The notes beneath the pieces were generated by a model. It worked only from the letters and a program-made list of their open reading frames with translations. It had not been told where the DNA came from and did not search any database. A DNA stretch of 64,000 bases from Chloroflexota bacterium (GTDB lineage Bacteria; Chloroflexota; Anaerolineae; Caldilineales; Caldilineaceae), in contig BOKO01000007.1 in the NCBI GenBank assembly GCA_016861025.1, forward strand, positions 62,001-126,000. Reading direction: 5' to 3'. Positions 61,082-64,000 of the stretch are shown here, piece after piece. The translations under genes and the position numbers were made by a program. Within the stretch, counting starts at the first letter, position 1. Every line of letters begins with the position of its first letter.

Positions 61082-61087
61082 TACAAT
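61082..61087 (+). promoter_or_regulatory. -10 box of a leaderless mnmA transcript
   Basis: TACAAT ends 7 nt before the ATG at 61095, no Shine-Dalgarno sequence is present, and the -35 at 61059-61064 matches at three of six positions. Confidence 0.45.
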
Positions 61088-61094
61088 AAGCGCC

Positions 61095-62246
<1,152 letters not shown>

Positions 62247-62264
62247 CACAACAAGGAGTTGACC

Positions 62265-62660
62265 GTGATCGTAGGCACAGTGCGCGACATTTTGATCATC
62301 TTTCTGGCGCTGACGAGCATCGCTGTTTGGGTGCTGCTCGGCATCTTGATCTGGCAAATCTGGCGGTTGACCAAGATGGTGCAGAGCGAGCTGAAGCCGA
62401 TGATCGCCGACACAAAAGAGACCATCGCCACGGTGCGCGGCACGGCGAACTTCATGAGCGAAAACGTCGTCTCACCGGTAATCCAGACCAGCAGCCGCAT
62501 GGCGGGTTATCGACGCACGGCGATGGCGCTCTTTGGTCAACTGCCGACCGGCGCTACAGCGTCGCCGCGCAGCAGTTCTTCAGCGGCTTTCAGCTCGACA
62601 ACGAGCGATCTGCCGTCGGGCAATCCATCCAACCCAACACAAAGTCCGCCAACCACCTGA
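62265..62660 (+). CDS. Small membrane-anchored protein with a disordered tail
   Basis: The 131-residue protein has one N-terminal TM helix (about residues 5-30, ending IWQIWRLTKMV) and a helical amphipathic region. A long Ser/Thr/Pro tail (from about 85) is probably disordered. The helical part after the TM segment (LKPMIADTKETIATVRGTANF) resembles DUF948-type proteins, but the match is loose. The GTG at 62265 follows AAGGAG by 6 nt. It lies between mnmA and the GH172-like gene; its role is unknown. Confidence 0.6.
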   Translation: MIVGTVRDILIIFLALTSIAVWVLLGILIWQIWRLTKMVQSELKPMIADTKETIATVRGTANFMSENVVSPVIQTSSRMAGYRRTAMALFGQLPTGATASPRSSSSAAFSSTTSDLPSGNPSNPTQSPPTT

Positions 62661-62714
62661 CGGTCACCTTTGCGGCGGCTCAATAAGTTAACCCATTGAT
62701 AAAAGGAGACACTG

Positions 62715-63806
62715 ATGAGACTTTCAGGCTTGAACATGGGCGTCGGCGGACTGTCGCAGCTGTCGAACGCCGTGACGCGGTCGATCAGCGCCGAGAATCC
62801 TGATGGACGCAAAGGCGGCGGACGTGCAACCGAGGGGACAGGCGCTATCGCCGCGCGTGAGTTGGGGCAGGGCTGGAAGATTTCGCCCTCGATCAACATT
62901 TCCGGCAAGACAACCGTCACGCTCGCCGACATCGAAGGCCCTGGCGTGATCCAGCACATCTGGCTGACGGTGCATCCCACGGCATGGCGGCGGCTGGTCT
63001 TCCGCTTCTACTGGGACGACGAGCCGACGCCTTCGGTGGAAACGCCGCTCGGCGACTTCTTCGCCAACGGCTGGTGCGAACGGTGCAACATCACCTCGCT
63101 GGCGGTCGCCGTCAACCCGGCGGGCGGCTTTAACAGCTACTGGGAGATGCCCTTTCGCAAGCGGGCGCGCATCACAGTGGAGAATCTGTCGCCGGAGCCG
63201 GTCAACGGCTTCTATTACCAGATCACCTACGCGCTGACCGAGATCCCCGACGCGTCGGCGTATTTTCACGCGCAATGGCGGCGCAGCAATCCGCTCCCCT
63301 ACCAGACTGTGCACACGCTGCTCGACGGCGTGCAGGGACAGGGACATTATGTCGGTTCGTACCTGGCGTGGGGCGTCAACAACACCGGCTGGTGGGGCGA
63401 GGGCGAGATCAAGTTCTATCTCGACGGCGACGACGAGTGGCCCACGATCTGCGGCACCGGAACCGAGGATTATTTCGGCGGCGCCTGGAACTTCGAGTTT
63501 CCACCGGGACAATACGGCGTCTTCACGGGGCCTTACACCGGTCTGCCGCAAGTGATCAAACCGGACGGCCTCTATCGCAGCCAGCAGCGTTTTGGCATGT
63601 ATCGCTGGCACATCCTGGACCCGATCCGCTTTCAGCAAGACCTGCGCGTGACGATCCAGGCGCTGGGTTGGCGTGCGGCGCTGGAAGGCAAGCCGCGCTA
63701 CCTGCCGCTGCAAGATGACATTGCCTCGACTGCGTTCTGGTATCAGACCGAACCGCACGCGCCGTTTCCGGTCTTTCCGGATTTGAACGCATGTGAAGTG
63801 GTGTGA
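62715..63806 (+). CDS. DUF2961/GH172-family glycosidase
   Basis: The 363-residue protein has DUF2961 hallmarks: ADIEGPGVIQHIWLT near residue 75, FRFYWDDE near 97, FNSYWEMPFRKRARI near 140, YLDGDDEWPTICGTGTEDYFGG near 237-258 (two motifs), and PLGDFFANG. Glu254 in GTGTEDYFGG is the candidate catalytic residue, because in characterised GH172 enzymes the TEDYF-type glutamate takes part in catalysis. GH172 enzymes act on fructose or arabinofuranose linkages. The protein has no signal peptide, so the substrate is likely taken up or internal. AGGAGA precedes the ATG. Confidence 0.83.
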   Translation: MRLSGLNMGVGGLSQLSNAVTRSISAENPDGRKGGGRATEGTGAIAARELGQGWKISPSINISGKTTVTLADIEGPGVIQHIWLTVHPTAWRRLVFRFYWDDEPTPSVETPLGDFFANGWCERCNITSLAVAVNPAGGFNSYWEMPFRKRARITVENLSPEPVNGFYYQITYALTEIPDASAYFHAQWRRSNPLPYQTVHTLLDGVQGQGHYVGSYLAWGVNNTGWWGEGEIKFYLDGDDEWPTICGTGTEDYFGGAWNFEFPPGQYGVFTGPYTGLPQVIKPDGLYRSQQRFGMYRWHILDPIRFQQDLRVTIQALGWRAALEGKPRYLPLQDDIASTAFWYQTEPHAPFPVFPDLNACEVV

Positions 63807-63840
63807 GGAGAGCAGATCGGAGGGCAAAGGGGGAAAACCA

Positions 63841-64000
63841 ATGACATCCGCCGAACGTTCCAAGAAAATCGAAACCTATAGTGCAGCATACGATCTCCTG
63901 ATCGCAGCGCTCACTCGTTTTCCGCAAGAGATGGGGCAATTTCGCCCTGCGCCTGACCGCTGGACGATCCATGAGAGCATCGTGCATATCGCCGATAGCG
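63841..64000 (+). CDS. DinB-like superfamily protein (partial, N-terminus)
   Basis: The frame starts at 63841 and runs off the right edge after 53 residues. The segment MGQFRPAPDRWTIHES is typical of the N-terminal helix pair of DinB/DUF664-type metal-binding bundles, often involved in thiol-dependent reactions. An AAAGGGGG-like site lies upstream. The remaining two-thirds and metal ligands are outside the window. Confidence 0.6.
   Translation, partial: MTSAERSKKIETYSAAYDLLIAALTRFPQEMGQFRPAPDRWTIHESIVHIADS

Overview
The window looks like a chromosomal segment of a GC-rich, aerobic, chemo-organotrophic member of the Chloroflexota, most like the Caldilinea group. This is an inference from gene content: two AfsR-like BTAD/NB-ARC/TPR regulators, several GT-C/YfhO-type membrane glycosylation proteins, secreted proteins with a 'YLPxV' motif, a housekeeping sigma factor with an acidic N-terminus, and cyanobacteria-like heptameric short tandem repeats. 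No rRNA or tRNA gene was seen, so the taxonomy is not proven.

Layout. (1) 1-2000: tail of an upstream gene, a structured 5' leader, an EEP-family nuclease/phosphatase and an OsmC-like protein. (2) 2000-14850: a plus-strand surface-glycosylation cluster with four large polytopic GT-C/YfhO-type proteins, a DegT aminotransferase, a dolichol-phosphate-mannose-synthase-like GT2, then a lipoprotein/secreted C39-like peptidase with TPRs. (3) 14850-20750, minus strand: amidase, a decayed DUF6364/PIN toxin-antitoxin pair, an AfsR-type regulator, and a soluble NarX/NarL-type two-component pair. (4) 21000-38100, plus strand: an acetate/propionate island. It has two acyl-CoA synthetases (Acs-like and PrpE-like), a DUF4212 small subunit with its sodium/solute symporter, and a cNMP/CBS/DUF294 protein. 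These are followed by two small membrane proteins, a transporter-sensor-kinase hybrid, a lone receiver, a membrane PAS/degenerate-kinase/DEDDh-exonuclease fusion, a receiver-ParA fusion, and malate synthase A. Read together, these import, activate and sense short-chain acids and feed them into the glyoxylate shunt; isocitrate lyase is not in the window.

(5) 38200-45000: a secreted LTD/phospholipase-D-like protein, the primary sigma factor and a methyltransferase. Two perfect 16-bp parS-type palindromes lie about 2.5 kb apart around the sigma factor/methyltransferase pair, and a strong promoter upstream of the methyltransferase runs straight into an intrinsic terminator. An HSD10-like dehydrogenase, a HAD hydrolase and a probable phosphatase relic follow. 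(6) 45170-49770, minus strand: a second AfsR-like regulator and a two-gene cassette of an OLD-like AAA ATPase and a small conserved protein. (7) 49990-57660: a small leader ORF, a 2203-residue secreted protein with FN3 and thrombospondin-type-3 calcium repeats, and two small uncharacterised proteins. (8) 57800-64000: a GH100-like glycosidase, a HepT/MntA toxin-antitoxin pair, a PIG-L/LmbE deacetylase, MnmA, a small membrane protein, a DUF2961/GH172 glycosidase and the start of a DinB-like protein.

Two themes cut across the gene map. Heptamer-based inverted repeat elements (units GGAGATT, GTGAATT, GCAACAA) sit both between genes and inside coding sequences of the membrane glycosylation genes. 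Several genes without a Shine-Dalgarno sequence have a TANAAT-type -10 box ending only 6-9 nt before the start codon, which suggests leaderless transcripts.
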